Shown here piece by piece: positions 17,031-26,675 of a stretch of 64,000 nucleotides of DNA. The notes beneath the pieces are model-generated. The model made no database searches and was not told the DNA's origin. It saw nothing but the letters and a program-made list of their open reading frames with translations. A program made the position numbers and the translations under genes. The DNA comes from Pedobacter sp. PACM 27299 (GTDB lineage Bacteria > Bacteroidota > Bacteroidia > Sphingobacteriales > Sphingobacteriaceae), in NCBI RefSeq assembly GCF_001412655.1, contig NZ_CP012996.1, positions 2,480,001 to 2,544,000 on the forward strand, read 5' to 3'. Numbering within the stretch: position 1 is the stretch's first letter; each line of letters opens with the position of its first letter.

Positions 17031-19220
17031 ATGGATGTGAAAAAGTCGTTGTTTGATAACTTGCAAACCTTTTTTGGTTTTGATAATTTTAAAGGTGACC
17101 AGGAGTCTATCATCACCAATGTTCTCGAAGGAAAGAATACGTTTGTGATTATGCCTACAGGTGGAGGGAAGTCCATATGTTACCAGTTACCTGCGCTTAT
17201 GAGCGAGGGAACTGCAATTGTTATATCGCCCCTGATTGCCCTGATGAAAAATCAGGTAGATCAGCTGAGGGCATTTGGTGGAAGCGACAGCATTGCACAC
17301 TTTTTAAACTCTTCTTTAAATAAAGCAGAAATTACCCAGGTAAAAAGTGATCTGCTCAGTGGACAAACCAAATTGCTGTACGTTGCCCCGGAATCATTGT
17401 CTAAACCAGATAATATTGAATTCTTAAAGCTCATCAAGATCTCTTTTGTAGCGGTGGATGAAGCCCACTGTATTTCGGAATGGGGACACGATTTTCGTCC
17501 TGAATACCGAAAAATCAGACAGGTCATCAGCGGACTGGGAGAGGATATTCCAATTATCGCTTTAACGGCTACAGCAACCCCGAAAGTACAGCAGGATATC
17601 ATTAAGAATTTACAGATGTCTGATGCAACCTTGTTTAAATCTTCTTTTAACAGGCCGAACTTATTTTATGAGATTCGCCCGAAAAGAGATGTCATCAAGG
17701 AAATGATCAGGTACATCAAGTACAATACCGGAAAATCTGGAATCATTTACTGTCTGAGCCGTAAAAAGGTGGAAGAAGTAGCGGAAGCACTCAACCTGAA
17801 TGGCATTAAGGCCCTGCCTTATCATGCCGGTCTGGAGCCTAAAGTACGTGCAGATACACAGGATAAATTCCTGATGGAAGATGTAGAGGTGATTGTAGCT
17901 ACCATCGCTTTTGGGATGGGAATCGACAAGCCCGATGTGCGTTTCGTGATCCACCATGATATCCCTAAAAGTATGGAAGGGTATTATCAGGAAACTGGTA
18001 GAGCCGGAAGAGACGGCGGTGAAGGGGTATGTATTGCTTTTTATGCGCAGAAAGATGTAGATAAACTGGCGAAATTCATGAAGGATAAGCCGGTGTCTGA
18101 ACGGGAAATCGGAACACAGATCCTGAAGGAAGTGATCGACTATGCCGAATCAGGCGTTTGCCGTAGAAAACAGATCCTGCATTATTTTGGTGAAAACTTC
18201 AATGAAACAGGCTGTAATTGTATGTGCGACAACTGTAAAAAGCCTAAGAAACTTTTTGAAGCAGAAGATAACCTCTTGGTTCTATTGAAATTAATCCAGC
18301 GTATCGGCGAGAAGTTCGACGATGCGCATATACTGAACATCTTTACCGGATCTGAAACGGCTCAAACCATCGCTTACGAGCATGGCAAGATTCCTGAATT
18401 CGGTTTAGGAATGGTAGAAGGAGAAAACTATTGGAAGTCCTTAATCCGTCAGTCCGTATTGAACAACTTCCTCTCTAAAGATATTGACAATTATGGCCTT
18501 TTAAGGCTGACTAATAACGGTAGAGACTTTATCGAGAATCCATACAGCCTAAAATTTGTACTCAATGAGCCGATAGAAAGTGCGGCTGATGATGATGAAG
18601 ATGATGTGAAACATGGATCCGGAACTTTAGATACCCAGCTGCTGCAGCTGTTAAAGGATCTGAGAAAGAAAATCGCCAAGCAAAAGAATGTACCGCCATT
18701 CGTCGTGTTTCAGGATCCTTCGCTGGAAGAAATGTGTACGCATTATCCGATTGCAATGGATGAGCTGAAACAGATCTCAGGAGTAGGAAATGGAAAGGCC
18801 ATGAAGTTCGGTTCGCCATTCATTGAGCTGATTAAAAAATATGTAGAAGACAATGATATTGAACGCCCGATTGACCTGATCATTAAAACGCAGGCCAACA
18901 AATCGCAGCTGAAAGTATCTATTATTCAAAATGTAGACAGACAAATCAGTTTAGAAGACATTGCTAAATCTAAAGGCATTACTTATTTCGATATTTTGAA
19001 AGAGATTGAAGCCATTGTGAACTCCGGAACAAAGTTAAACCTGAATTATTTTGTAGATGAATTGATTGATGAAGACCGTCAGGATGAAGTATTCGATTAC
19101 TTCCAATCTGCGGAAAATGATTCTATTGATGAAGCATTGAAAGAATTAGGAGAAGCCGATTATTCCCGTGAAGAGATTCAATTGATGCGCATCAAGTTCA
19201 TGTCTGAACTAGGTAATTAA
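17031..19220 (+). CDS. recQ: ATP-dependent DNA helicase RecQ
   Basis: The protein has 729 residues and unwinds DNA 3' to 5' in recombination repair. Seen: motif I MPTGGGKSICYQLPA near residue 41, the DEAH-type VDEAHCISEWGHDFRPEY, LTATATPKVQ, FNRPNLFYEI, the second RecA lobe ending QETGRAGRDG near 325, then the RecQ zinc cysteines (GVCRRKQIL and CNCMCDNCKKPKK). A winged helix follows and an HRDC domain begins near residue 535 (LLKDLRKKIAKQKNVPPFVVF). The extra C-terminal 110 residues end with helical repeats typical of long Bacteroidota RecQ. Confidence 0.96.
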   Translation: MDVKKSLFDNLQTFFGFDNFKGDQESIITNVLEGKNTFVIMPTGGGKSICYQLPALMSEGTAIVISPLIALMKNQVDQLRAFGGSDSIAHFLNSSLNKAEITQVKSDLLSGQTKLLYVAPESLSKPDNIEFLKLIKISFVAVDEAHCISEWGHDFRPEYRKIRQVISGLGEDIPIIALTATATPKVQQDIIKNLQMSDATLFKSSFNRPNLFYEIRPKRDVIKEMIRYIKYNTGKSGIIYCLSRKKVEEVAEALNLNGIKALPYHAGLEPKVRADTQDKFLMEDVEVIVATIAFGMGIDKPDVRFVIHHDIPKSMEGYYQETGRAGRDGGEGVCIAFYAQKDVDKLAKFMKDKPVSEREIGTQILKEVIDYAESGVCRRKQILHYFGENFNETGCNCMCDNCKKPKKLFEAEDNLLVLLKLIQRIGEKFDDAHILNIFTGSETAQTIAYEHGKIPEFGLGMVEGENYWKSLIRQSVLNNFLSKDIDNYGLLRLTNNGRDFIENPYSLKFVLNEPIESAADDDEDDVKHGSGTLDTQLLQLLKDLRKKIAKQKNVPPFVVFQDPSLEEMCTHYPIAMDELKQISGVGNGKAMKFGSPFIELIKKYVEDNDIERPIDLIIKTQANKSQLKVSIIQNVDRQISLEDIAKSKGITYFDILKEIEAIVNSGTKLNLNYFVDELIDEDRQDEVFDYFQSAENDSIDEALKELGEADYSREEIQLMRIKFMSELGN

Positions 19221-19253
19221 CATTCTGTATTAGGTAATTATTACAAATAAACA

Positions 19254-20069
19254 ATGATCAATTTTTCACTAGATAATTTAAAACACCAGGAATCAGGAAA
19301 TTTCTTTTTAATGGCAGGACCATGCGCCATTGAAGGAGAAGAAATCGCTATGCGCATCGCAGAGAAGATCATCACGATTACTGATAAGTTAGAAATTCCC
19401 TTCATTTTTAAAGGTTCCTACCGTAAAGCCAACCGTTCTAAAGGTGGTTCTTTCACCGGAATCGGAGATGAGAAGGCTTTGAAGATTTTAGAAAAGATAG
19501 GTAAGACTTTTAATGTGCCTACGGTAACTGACATTCATGAAAGTGCAGAAGCGGCAATGGCTGCGGCCTATGTGGATGTATTACAGATCCCAGCTTTTCT
19601 TTGTCGCCAAACCGATCTGCTCATCGCTGCTGCGAAAACAGGAAAGGTAGTCAACGTGAAGAAAGGTCAGTTTTTGTCCGCAGGATCTATGAAGTTTGCT
19701 GTAGAAAAGATTGTAGAATCTGGAAACCATAAAGTAATCCTGACAGATCGTGGCAACACTTTCGGTTATCAGGACCTGATTGTGGATTATCGTGGATTAC
19801 CGGAAATGCAAAGCTTCGGAGTGCCGGTAGTAATGGATTGTACACATTCCCTGCAGCAGCCAAACCAGAGTTCTGGCGTAACAGGCGGTAAACCTGAACT
19901 GATTGAAACGATCGCTAAAGCTGCAATTGCAGTAGGCGCAGATGGATTATTCATTGAAACACATCCTGATCCTGCAAATGCAAAATCAGATGGTGCAAAT
20001 ATGTTACACCTGGATTTACTGGAAGATTTACTGGTAAAACTAGTAAGAATTAGAAAAGCGGTTATTTAA
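19254..20069 (+). CDS. kdsA: 3-deoxy-8-phosphooctulonate synthase
   Basis: The protein has 271 residues. It condenses arabinose 5-phosphate with phosphoenolpyruvate to KDO 8-phosphate for lipid A and LPS core. Seen: MAGPCAIEGEE near residue 20, FKGSYRKANRSKGGSFTGIG near 51-70, DVLQIPAFLCRQTDLLIAAA near 110-130, KKGQFLSAGSM and DCTHSLQQPN. The length is normal for the family. It lies 33 bp after recQ and is probably on the same transcript. Its stop codon is in the loop of its terminator. Confidence 0.96.
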   Translation: MINFSLDNLKHQESGNFFLMAGPCAIEGEEIAMRIAEKIITITDKLEIPFIFKGSYRKANRSKGGSFTGIGDEKALKILEKIGKTFNVPTVTDIHESAEAAMAAAYVDVLQIPAFLCRQTDLLIAAAKTGKVVNVKKGQFLSAGSMKFAVEKIVESGNHKVILTDRGNTFGYQDLIVDYRGLPEMQSFGVPVVMDCTHSLQQPNQSSGVTGGKPELIETIAKAAIAVGADGLFIETHPDPANAKSDGANMLHLDLLEDLLVKLVRIRKAVI

Positions 20070-20080
20070 CCGCTTTTTTT
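20054..20080. terminator. Terminator between kdsA and the OmpA-PD40 gene
   Basis: The stem AAAAGCGGTT / AACCGCTTTT with a 4-nt loop and a trailing T run overlaps the kdsA stop codon and lies just before the end of the convergent OmpA gene. Confidence 0.85.
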
Positions 20081-20085
20081 AGGCC

Positions 20086-21984
20086 TTAGATTTTAGTAAT
20101 CAGGAAGGAAGTTCTTCTGTTTTGTTTGCGCTGCGCCTCTGTATCATTACCTGCAATAGGCTTGTTTTCCCCATAGCCTTTAAAGCTCAGCCTGGAAGGA
20201 TCGATCTTTTGAGCGATCAGTTCGTCATAGACAGCTTTAGCACGATTTAAGGACAGCTTTTCGTTCTGTAGTTCATTTCCTACATTGTCTGTATGCCCCT
20301 GGATTTCTATTTCCAGATTAAGGTTGCTTTTTAACAGCTCAATCAGGGTATGCAGTTCGGTCACAGATGCCGGGAGGAGCCGATATTCATTGGTATCAAA
20401 AAAGATATTTTTCAACACCATGTTGTTGCCCACTTTTAAGCGCTCCAGGTTGATCTCCAGGAGAAAGGGCTGCGTCCTGCTTCCCGTACCTAATTCATAA
20501 TTTTCTGAATAGAAGAGGTAGCCATCTGCACTGGCATTGAACGCATAATTACCGCCTATAGGCATGACCGCAAGGAATTCTCCATTTTCTTTATCAGTAT
20601 AGTCGCTGTAAGCCGTATTTTTGCTCAGCAGGTTGACTACCTGTACTTTTGCATCCAGAAATTTCCCGCTTTCTTTATCGCGAACCACTCCTTTTACATA
20701 AGTGATGGGCATAGGCTGCTTATCCAGCGGAAGTTTAAACTGGTAAATGTCCATATCGCCATAACCATCTTTTAAATTCGAAGAGAAAAAAGCGGTGCTA
20801 CCATTCGGACTCACGATCATTCCACTTTCTTCATTGAAGGTATTGATCGGATATCCCATGTTTAATGGAGTACTCCAATGACCATTGTCTTGCATACGAC
20901 TGATGAAAATATCTTTATTGCCCATTCCTGGCCATCCATCTGAAGAGAAGTATAGCGTCTTCCCATCTGCATGTAAAAATGGAGTATTTTCATCATAAGG
21001 GGTGTTAATTTCCGGACCAAGATTGACCGGAGCCGACCAGTCGCCATCTGCGTTGAGGTTTGATTTCCAGATGTCGTAACCGCCAATTCCACCGGGTCTG
21101 TTGCTCACAAAGTAAAGCGTGTTGCCATCCGGACTAATAGCAGGCTGAGATTCCCAATAAGCACTGTTTACTGGGGCACCAAGGTTAAAAGGTTCAGCCC
21201 AGTTATTCCCTTCTTTATGACTCACGTAAATGTCGCATCTGCCCAGGCCATTAGGACGGTTACATCCAGTAAAAAACAGATATAATCCGTCTGGGGAAAT
21301 GGATTGTGCACCTTCATTGAATTGAGGTGTATTGATGTTGCTGCTTAAGGGGAGGGCGTTACCCCATTCATTATTTGTCTTTTTAGAAATGAAGAAATCT
21401 TCGTTTCCATCGATATTTCTACTAAAAATAAGCGTCTCATCGTCGGCGGTAATGGCAGGGAAATAATCCCGGTATACAGTATTGATTTTAGGACCAAGGT
21501 TGAGGGGTTCGTATTGCTGAGGTTTCTTTAGGGCCTCAATAGCAAAGGCACAATCTTTCTGGTATTTCTTTGCCCTGGCGAGAAAAGCAGCATCATTACC
21601 GGTGTATTTACTGATGAATAAGCTGAGGTGTTTTAAGGCATTTTGATAATCACCGCTATAAAGTTCAGATTCTCCTAGTCCATAATAGATTCGTAGTTCT
21701 GAATTTGGATTCAGTTCAAGGGCTTTCCGATAATAAACAGCAGCTTCTTCGTAGGATTTAATTCTTCTATTTAATTCTGCAAGCTGTAGAAGGGCATTTT
21801 GAAAGGAGGGATCAGCCTTAACGGATTCCTTGAGTGCGGAAATGGCTTCAGGATATTGGTTGTCATTTAAAAGGCCCTGCGCTTTGTCGAAGCTGGCCAT
21901 GGCTTTCTTGATGGTGGAAGTCTGGGCTGTAGCACCAAGAACCATCAGGAAAGACAGAAAAAGAGCAACAGATATTTTTTTCAA
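20086..21984 (-). CDS. OmpA-family protein with TPR and PD40 repeats
   Basis: The protein has 632 residues with a signal peptide (MKKISVALFLSFLMVLGATAQ). Residues about 25-150 hold TPR-like repeats (AISALKESVKADPSFQNALL, AAVYYRKALELNPNSELRIYYGL). Residues about 165-410 hold a six-bladed PD40/WD40-like propeller, with repeated blade ends such as ISPDGLYLFFTGCNRP, ISPDGNTLYFVSNRPGG and LHADGKTLYFSSDGWPG. A CarboxypepD_reg-like region follows, and a C-terminal OmpA domain (IEIQGHTDNVGNELQNEKLS, RAKAVYDELI, FKGYGENKPIAGN) binds peptidoglycan. The set matches the outer-membrane OmpA proteins common in Bacteroidota, some of which serve gliding or type IX secretion; no gliding gene is nearby. Confidence 0.93.
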   Translation of the reverse strand: MKKISVALFLSFLMVLGATAQTSTIKKAMASFDKAQGLLNDNQYPEAISALKESVKADPSFQNALLQLAELNRRIKSYEEAAVYYRKALELNPNSELRIYYGLGESELYSGDYQNALKHLSLFISKYTGNDAAFLARAKKYQKDCAFAIEALKKPQQYEPLNLGPKINTVYRDYFPAITADDETLIFSRNIDGNEDFFISKKTNNEWGNALPLSSNINTPQFNEGAQSISPDGLYLFFTGCNRPNGLGRCDIYVSHKEGNNWAEPFNLGAPVNSAYWESQPAISPDGNTLYFVSNRPGGIGGYDIWKSNLNADGDWSAPVNLGPEINTPYDENTPFLHADGKTLYFSSDGWPGMGNKDIFISRMQDNGHWSTPLNMGYPINTFNEESGMIVSPNGSTAFFSSNLKDGYGDMDIYQFKLPLDKQPMPITYVKGVVRDKESGKFLDAKVQVVNLLSKNTAYSDYTDKENGEFLAVMPIGGNYAFNASADGYLFYSENYELGTGSRTQPFLLEINLERLKVGNNMVLKNIFFDTNEYRLLPASVTELHTLIELLKSNLNLEIEIQGHTDNVGNELQNEKLSLNRAKAVYDELIAQKIDPSRLSFKGYGENKPIAGNDTEAQRKQNRRTSFLITKI

Positions 21985-22038
21985 AATGCTATTGTTAATG
22001 GTGTAAAATTAAATATAGCGAAAAATCTGAATTTGCGA

Positions 22039-22662
22039 TTAAGGGATATTTAAATATTTATGTGTTTGTAAAGAAATTTCCCATTTTGGGTTTGCCATCA
22101 CGTAATCAATAATCAATGGCGTAATTTCCTTTGACTTAGACCATTCTGGCTGCAGGTATAATTTGCAGGTATCAGAAACGGTTGCAGCATATTGCTCTGC
22201 CCATTCAAAATCACTCTTGTTGAACACAATCACTTTTAACTCATTGGCGAATGGCGTGATGTCTGGACGAGGGGCTTTAAATTTCTTTGGAGAAAGACAA
22301 ATCCAGTCCCAGGTACCTGAAAGGGGATAAGCTCCGGAAGTTTCAATGAAAGTAAGGATATTTTTCTCCTTTAATTTTTGGGTTAAATAATCCAGATTAT
22401 AAATTAATGGCTCACCACCGGTAATGACCACCGCTTTACCTGGAAAGGTATCTGCTTTGGCCACAATATCATCTGCTGAAGTCAGTGGGTGTAGTTCTGC
22501 ATCCCAGCTTTCTTTCACATCACACCAGTGGCAACCTACATCGCAGCCTCCCAAACGAATAAAATAAGCCGCTTTTCCTGTGTTAAATCCTTCGCCCTGT
22601 ATGGTGTAAAATTCTTCCATTAATGGAAGTAATGTGCCGTCTGCTGGTATATTGTGTGCCAT
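22039..22662 (-). CDS. queE: 7-carboxy-7-deazaguanine synthase
   Basis: The protein has 207 residues. It is a radical-SAM enzyme that forms 7-carboxy-7-deazaguanine, an early step to queuosine. The start MEEFYTIQGEGFNTGKAAYF is the family entry. The iron-sulfur motif is C-x3-C-x2-C in GGCDVGCHWCDVKESW (about residues 38-53), and VITGGEPLIYNLDYL provides the SAM-binding GGEP. The pairing with a queuosine precursor transporter at 29.8 kb means queuosine making and uptake occur in one region. It starts divergently from the Rieske gene. Confidence 0.95.
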   Translation of the reverse strand: MAHNIPADGTLLPLMEEFYTIQGEGFNTGKAAYFIRLGGCDVGCHWCDVKESWDAELHPLTSADDIVAKADTFPGKAVVITGGEPLIYNLDYLTQKLKEKNILTFIETSGAYPLSGTWDWICLSPKKFKAPRPDITPFANELKVIVFNKSDFEWAEQYAATVSDTCKLYLQPEWSKSKEITPLIIDYVMANPKWEISLQTHKYLNIP

Positions 22663-22788
22663 ATATTATTCGGCAAAGGTAAATAAAATATTTACGGGAA
22701 ATGGGATTATATGTATATTGAGCCGATTTATATGACCAATCTGTGAAAAAGGAGGTTCATTTATAATCATTTACCCTAAATACGAGCT

Positions 22789-23121
22789 ATGCTGAAGTGG
22801 TATAAATTGGAAGGCAGCTTCCCGGAGCATGATTTCGTGGAACAGATTAAAGTGAATGGGAAAAAATTATGTCTGGTGAGACATCAGGACCAGACTTTCG
22901 TAGTTCAAAACAGCTGTCCCCATGCAGGAGGAATTCTGAGTGGAGGTACTTGTAAAAATGGTTACCTGATTTGTCCGATACACCGATGGGAATACAACCT
23001 GGAAACGGGAAGAGGGGCAGAGGGACAAGGAGATTATATTGACACTTACCCGGTAGAAACAAGGGTTGATGGAATTTATGTCGGCTTAAAAGAAAGCTGG
23101 ATAAAAAAGCTCTTTAGTTGA
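22789..23121 (+). CDS. Rieske-type [2Fe-2S] ferredoxin
   Basis: The protein has 110 residues and is a small stand-alone Rieske protein. Cluster ligands are visible as CPHAGG and CPIHRWEYNLETG (the C-x-H and C-x2-H pairs, about residues 43-45 and 64-67). No signal peptide or oxygenase domain is present, so it is probably a soluble electron carrier of the NirD/dioxygenase-ferredoxin type. The partner oxidoreductase is not nearby. A 15-bp stem terminator overlaps the stop codon. Confidence 0.9.
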   Translation: MLKWYKLEGSFPEHDFVEQIKVNGKKLCLVRHQDQTFVVQNSCPHAGGILSGGTCKNGYLICPIHRWEYNLETGRGAEGQGDYIDTYPVETRVDGIYVGLKESWIKKLFS

Positions 23122-23142
23122 GTTACTAAAGAGCTTTTTATA
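23103..23142. terminator. Bidirectional terminator between the Rieske gene and folD
   Basis: A 15-bp perfect stem (23104-23118 with 23125-23139) with a 6-nt loop is flanked by A and T runs and lies between two convergent genes. Confidence 0.88.
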
Positions 23143-23148
23143 GCTTAT

Positions 23149-24030
23149 TTAAGAATAGATTTCCTTCTTTGCAGAGGCCAATGTGTTTTTCAACAAGCCT
23201 ACAATAGTCATCAGACCAACACCTCCAGGAACTGGAGTGATCCATGAAGCTTTAGGAGCTACATTTTCAAAGTCTACATCTCCATATAACTTATAACCAG
23301 ATTTGGTTTCTGTAGAAGTTTCTCTATTGATACCCACATCAATGATGATCGCACCTGGCTTCACCATATCTGCAGTTACAAAGTTCTTTTTACCAATTGC
23401 AGCAACGATAATGTCAGCCTGTAAAGCCAGCTCTTTCAAGTTCGCAGTTTTGCTGTGCGTTAAGGTTACGGTACAGTTTCCGGGGTTGGCATTTCTGGCC
23501 ATCAGAATGCTCATCGGACTACCTACAATGTTACTTCTACCCACTACTACGCAATGTTTTCCAGTGGTATCAATCTCGTATGCCTGAAGCATTAACATAA
23601 TGCCATAAGGAGTAGCAGGGATGAAACAAGGAAGGTTCCTCATCATACGTCCCAGATTTACCGGATGAAATCCATCTACATCTTTTCGGTAATCAATAGT
23701 TTCAGTTACTTTTTCAGGATCGATATGCTTAGGAAGTGGCAATTGAACAATCAGTCCATCTACACCAGCATCCTGATTGATCTCTTCTATCTTTTGCAGC
23801 AATTCTGCTTCTGTGACCGAATTGTCGTATCTGATCAGAGAAGATTGAAAACCTACCTTTTCACAGTTTTTCATTTTGCTGGCAACATAGGTTTCGCTGC
23901 CACCATCATTACCTACTAAGATGGCCACTAAATGTGGTTTTCTGCCACTTTCAGCTAAGAAGGAAGCAGCTTCAGCTGCGATTTCCAGTTTTATTTTTTC
24001 TGATGCGAATTTTCCGTCAAGTAACTGCAT
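23149..24030 (-). CDS. folD: Bifunctional methylenetetrahydrofolate dehydrogenase/cyclohydrolase FolD
   Basis: The protein has 293 residues. It interconverts 5,10-methylene-THF, methenyl-THF and 10-formyl-THF. Seen: [21 protein letters not shown] with the catalytic Lys near residue 54, [13 protein letters not shown] near 98-110, the NADP loop [15 protein letters not shown] near 160, and the closing DVGINRE and [11 protein letters not shown]. It lies 23 bp downstream of lepA and is probably cotranscribed. Confidence 0.97.
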   Translation of the reverse strand: MQLLDGKFASEKIKLEIAAEAASFLAESGRKPHLVAILVGNDGGSETYVASKMKNCEKVGFQSSLIRYDNSVTEAELLQKIEEINQDAGVDGLIVQLPLPKHIDPEKVTETIDYRKDVDGFHPVNLGRMMRNLPCFIPATPYGIMLMLQAYEIDTTGKHCVVVGRSNIVGSPMSILMARNANPGNCTVTLTHSKTANLKELALQADIIVAAIGKKNFVTADMVKPGAIIIDVGINRETSTETKSGYKLYGDVDFENVAPKASWITPVPGGVGLMTIVGLLKNTLASAKKEIYS

Positions 24031-24053
24031 GTAATCCTTTATGAGGTTATTTA

Positions 24054-25841
24054 TTAATCTAATTTAAGTACGGCCATAAAAGCAGATTGTGGAATTTCCA
24101 CATTACCCACCTGACGCATACGTTTTTTACCAGCCTTTTGCTTTTCAAGAAGCTTACGTTTACGTGAAATATCACCACCATAACATTTAGCGGTCACATC
24201 TTTACGAAGCGCGCTTAGTGTTTCTCTGGCGATAACTTTTGCACCAATAGAGGCCTGGATTTTAATCTCGAATTGCTGACGTGGAATTAATTCCCTTAGT
24301 TTTTCACAGATTTTCTTTCCAAAATCATAAGCATTGCTGCGGTGAATTAAGGAGGATAAAGCATCAACAGGTTCTTCATTCAATAACATATCTAATCTGA
24401 CCAAGTCAGATTTACGGTAACCAATCTGATGATAGTCAAATGAAGCATATCCTTTAGAAATTGTTTTTAGTTTATCATAGAAGTCGAAAACAATCTCTCC
24501 CATAGGCATCTCAAAAACAAGCTCTACACGATCTGAAGTCAGGTAAGACTGGTTGACAATAATTCCCCTCTTCTGGATACATAGTGACATTACCGGGCCC
24601 ACAAAGTCAGCCTTGGTAATGATATTTGCTTTAATAAAAGGTTCTTCTACCGCATCCAATTTACTTGGATCTGGTAAATCTGATGGATTATTTACAGAAA
24701 TCACCTCGCCTTTAGTAGTCTTGGCAATGTAAGATACGTTGGGTACAGTAGTGATCACAGTCATGTTGAACTCACGCTCTAAGCGCTCCTGGATGATCTC
24801 CATGTGTAGCATACCCAGGAATCCGCAACGGAAACCAAAGCCTAATGCTGCAGAACTTTCAGGTTCGAAAACGATAGAGGCATCATTCAGCTGCAATTTA
24901 TGCATAGCTTCACGCAATTCCTCAAACTCATCAGTATCTACCGGATAAATACCAGCGAAAACCATGGGTTTAACCTCTTCGAAACCTTGAATTGAATCTG
25001 TTGAAGGTCTGTCTACGGTAGTGATGGTATCTCCAACTTTTACCTCACGTGCTTCCTTAATTCCAGAGATGATATAACCTACATCACCGGTTTTAACAAC
25101 GCTTCTTGGCGACATATCCAGTTTAAGGATACCTACCTCATCGGCTAAATATTGTTTACCTGTATTGATAAATTTAACTTTATCGCCTTTTTTAATTTGA
25201 CCATTGACTACTTTATAATAGGCAATGATTCCTCTGAATGGATTGAAAACAGAGTCAAAGATCAATGCTTGAAGAGGTGCTTCAGGATCACCAACTGGTG
25301 CTGGAACACGGTCTACAATAGCTTGAATGATATCTGGGATTCCCATTCCAGTTTTACCTGATGCAGGAATAATATCCTCACGTTTACAGCCGATTAAGTC
25401 AATAATCTGATCTTTTACTTCCTCAGGCATAGCCCCAGGTAAATCCATTTTATTTAAAATAGGGATAATTTCAAGATCGTGCTCTAGCGCAAGGTATAAG
25501 TTGGAAATGGTCTGTGCCTGAATTCCCTGAGATGCATCCACAATAAGTAAAGCACCTTCGCAAGCTGCAATGGAACGAGAAACCTCATAAGAGAAATCTA
25601 CGTGACCAGGCGTATCAATCAGGTTGAAATTGTATTCAATATCACCAACCTTATAATTCATCTGAATGGCGTGGCTTTTTATCGTGATCCCACGTTCACG
25701 TTCTAAATCCATATTATCCAGCAATTGAGCCTGAGCCTCACGTTGGGTAATGGTTCCAGTATATTCTAATAGACGGTCAGCTAGTGTGCTTTTACCGTGA
25801 TCAATATGTGCAATTATGCAAAAATTACGTATGTGCTTCAT
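24054..25841 (-). CDS. lepA: Translation elongation factor 4 (LepA)
   Basis: The protein has 595 residues. The GTPase domain has G1 [14 protein letters not shown] (near residue 10), G3 [13 protein letters not shown]4 NKMDLP and G5 SGKTGMG. Domain II, the EF-G-like domains III and V, and the LepA-specific C-terminal domain ([38 protein letters not shown]) are all present. It back-translocates or remodels ribosomes and aids initiation. The length and domain order are standard. Confidence 0.97.
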   Translation of the reverse strand: MKHIRNFCIIAHIDHGKSTLADRLLEYTGTITQREAQAQLLDNMDLERERGITIKSHAIQMNYKVGDIEYNFNLIDTPGHVDFSYEVSRSIAACEGALLIVDASQGIQAQTISNLYLALEHDLEIIPILNKMDLPGAMPEEVKDQIIDLIGCKREDIIPASGKTGMGIPDIIQAIVDRVPAPVGDPEAPLQALIFDSVFNPFRGIIAYYKVVNGQIKKGDKVKFINTGKQYLADEVGILKLDMSPRSVVKTGDVGYIISGIKEAREVKVGDTITTVDRPSTDSIQGFEEVKPMVFAGIYPVDTDEFEELREAMHKLQLNDASIVFEPESSAALGFGFRCGFLGMLHMEIIQERLEREFNMTVITTVPNVSYIAKTTKGEVISVNNPSDLPDPSKLDAVEEPFIKANIITKADFVGPVMSLCIQKRGIIVNQSYLTSDRVELVFEMPMGEIVFDFYDKLKTISKGYASFDYHQIGYRKSDLVRLDMLLNEEPVDALSSLIHRSNAYDFGKKICEKLRELIPRQQFEIKIQASIGAKVIARETLSALRKDVTAKCYGGDISRKRKLLEKQKAGKKRMRQVGNVEIPQSAFMAVLKLD

Positions 25842-25920
25842 CAGTGGCGCAAATATAGGATTTTGAGTCGATTAATTTATCGTAAATTAATCATAGTATA
25901 TTGTAATGACTGCGGCATTA

Positions 25921-26655
25921 CTAGGAATTGGCCAGTCGGATCAGGTTCTCTACGGTTTGGGTATTGGTCAGGTCGTAGCTGAATTCATCTTCGCTGGTGC
26001 CCATACTTAAGCTCGGATTTCTGAATTCCATAGCGCTTTTTACCGCATATTTGGCAGAAGCATGGAACTCTTTAGCACCGGTAATCCGGATGATTTCTGT
26101 GACGTTGTCTGTATGAATACCTGCACCAGGCATGATGCTGATTCTTCCTGCAGCCTGTTTAATTAAGGCTTTGATCTGTCCAACGCCTGCTAAAGCCGAA
26201 GGAGCAGCACCTGAGGTCAGTACCCTTTCACAGCCCAATTTGATCAGGTCTTCCAGACCTTGTTCCAGGTTATTGCACATGTCAAAGGCCCGATGGAAAG
26301 TGACTTTCATAGGCTTGGCCAGTTCAACTAACTCCGCACAGCGGGCTTTATCGATACTGCCATCTGCATGAAGAATGCCAAACACTACTCCATCACAATT
26401 TAATGATTTACAGATTTTAATGTCTTCCTTCATGATGCTGAATTCTAAATCAGAATACAAAAAATCTCCACCTCTGGGGCGGATGATCGGATACACTAAA
26501 ATGTGCAGTAATTCTTTTGCCAGCTTGAGCTGCCCATAGCTTGGGGTAGTGCCTCCCTCTGGTAAATTGTCGCAAAATTCTACCCTTACTGCGCCGCCTT
26601 CCTGTGCTGCCAAGGCAGAAGAAAGGGAGTTGGCGCATACTTCCATTTGAATCAT
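25921..26655 (-). CDS. cutC: CutC family protein
   Basis: The protein has 244 residues with the CutC TIM barrel: MEVCANSLSSALAAQEGGAVRVEFCDNL (positions 4-31), GGTTPSYG, IIRPRGGDFLYSD near 55, VFGILHADGSID and KVTFHRAFDMC. The family was named for copper tolerance in E. coli, but the direct copper role has been questioned, and the conserved polar barrel looks like an enzyme active site. Here it is the last of four closely packed genes after a glycosylasparaginase. Its stop lies 79 bp before the divergent-side lepA start. Confidence 0.93.
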   Translation of the reverse strand: MIQMEVCANSLSSALAAQEGGAVRVEFCDNLPEGGTTPSYGQLKLAKELLHILVYPIIRPRGGDFLYSDLEFSIMKEDIKICKSLNCDGVVFGILHADGSIDKARCAELVELAKPMKVTFHRAFDMCNNLEQGLEDLIKLGCERVLTSGAAPSALAGVGQIKALIKQAAGRISIMPGAGIHTDNVTEIIRITGAKEFHASAKYAVKSAMEFRNPSLSMGTSEDEFSYDLTNTQTVENLIRLANS

Positions 26656-26675
26656 TCGATACGGTTTATTTCGGG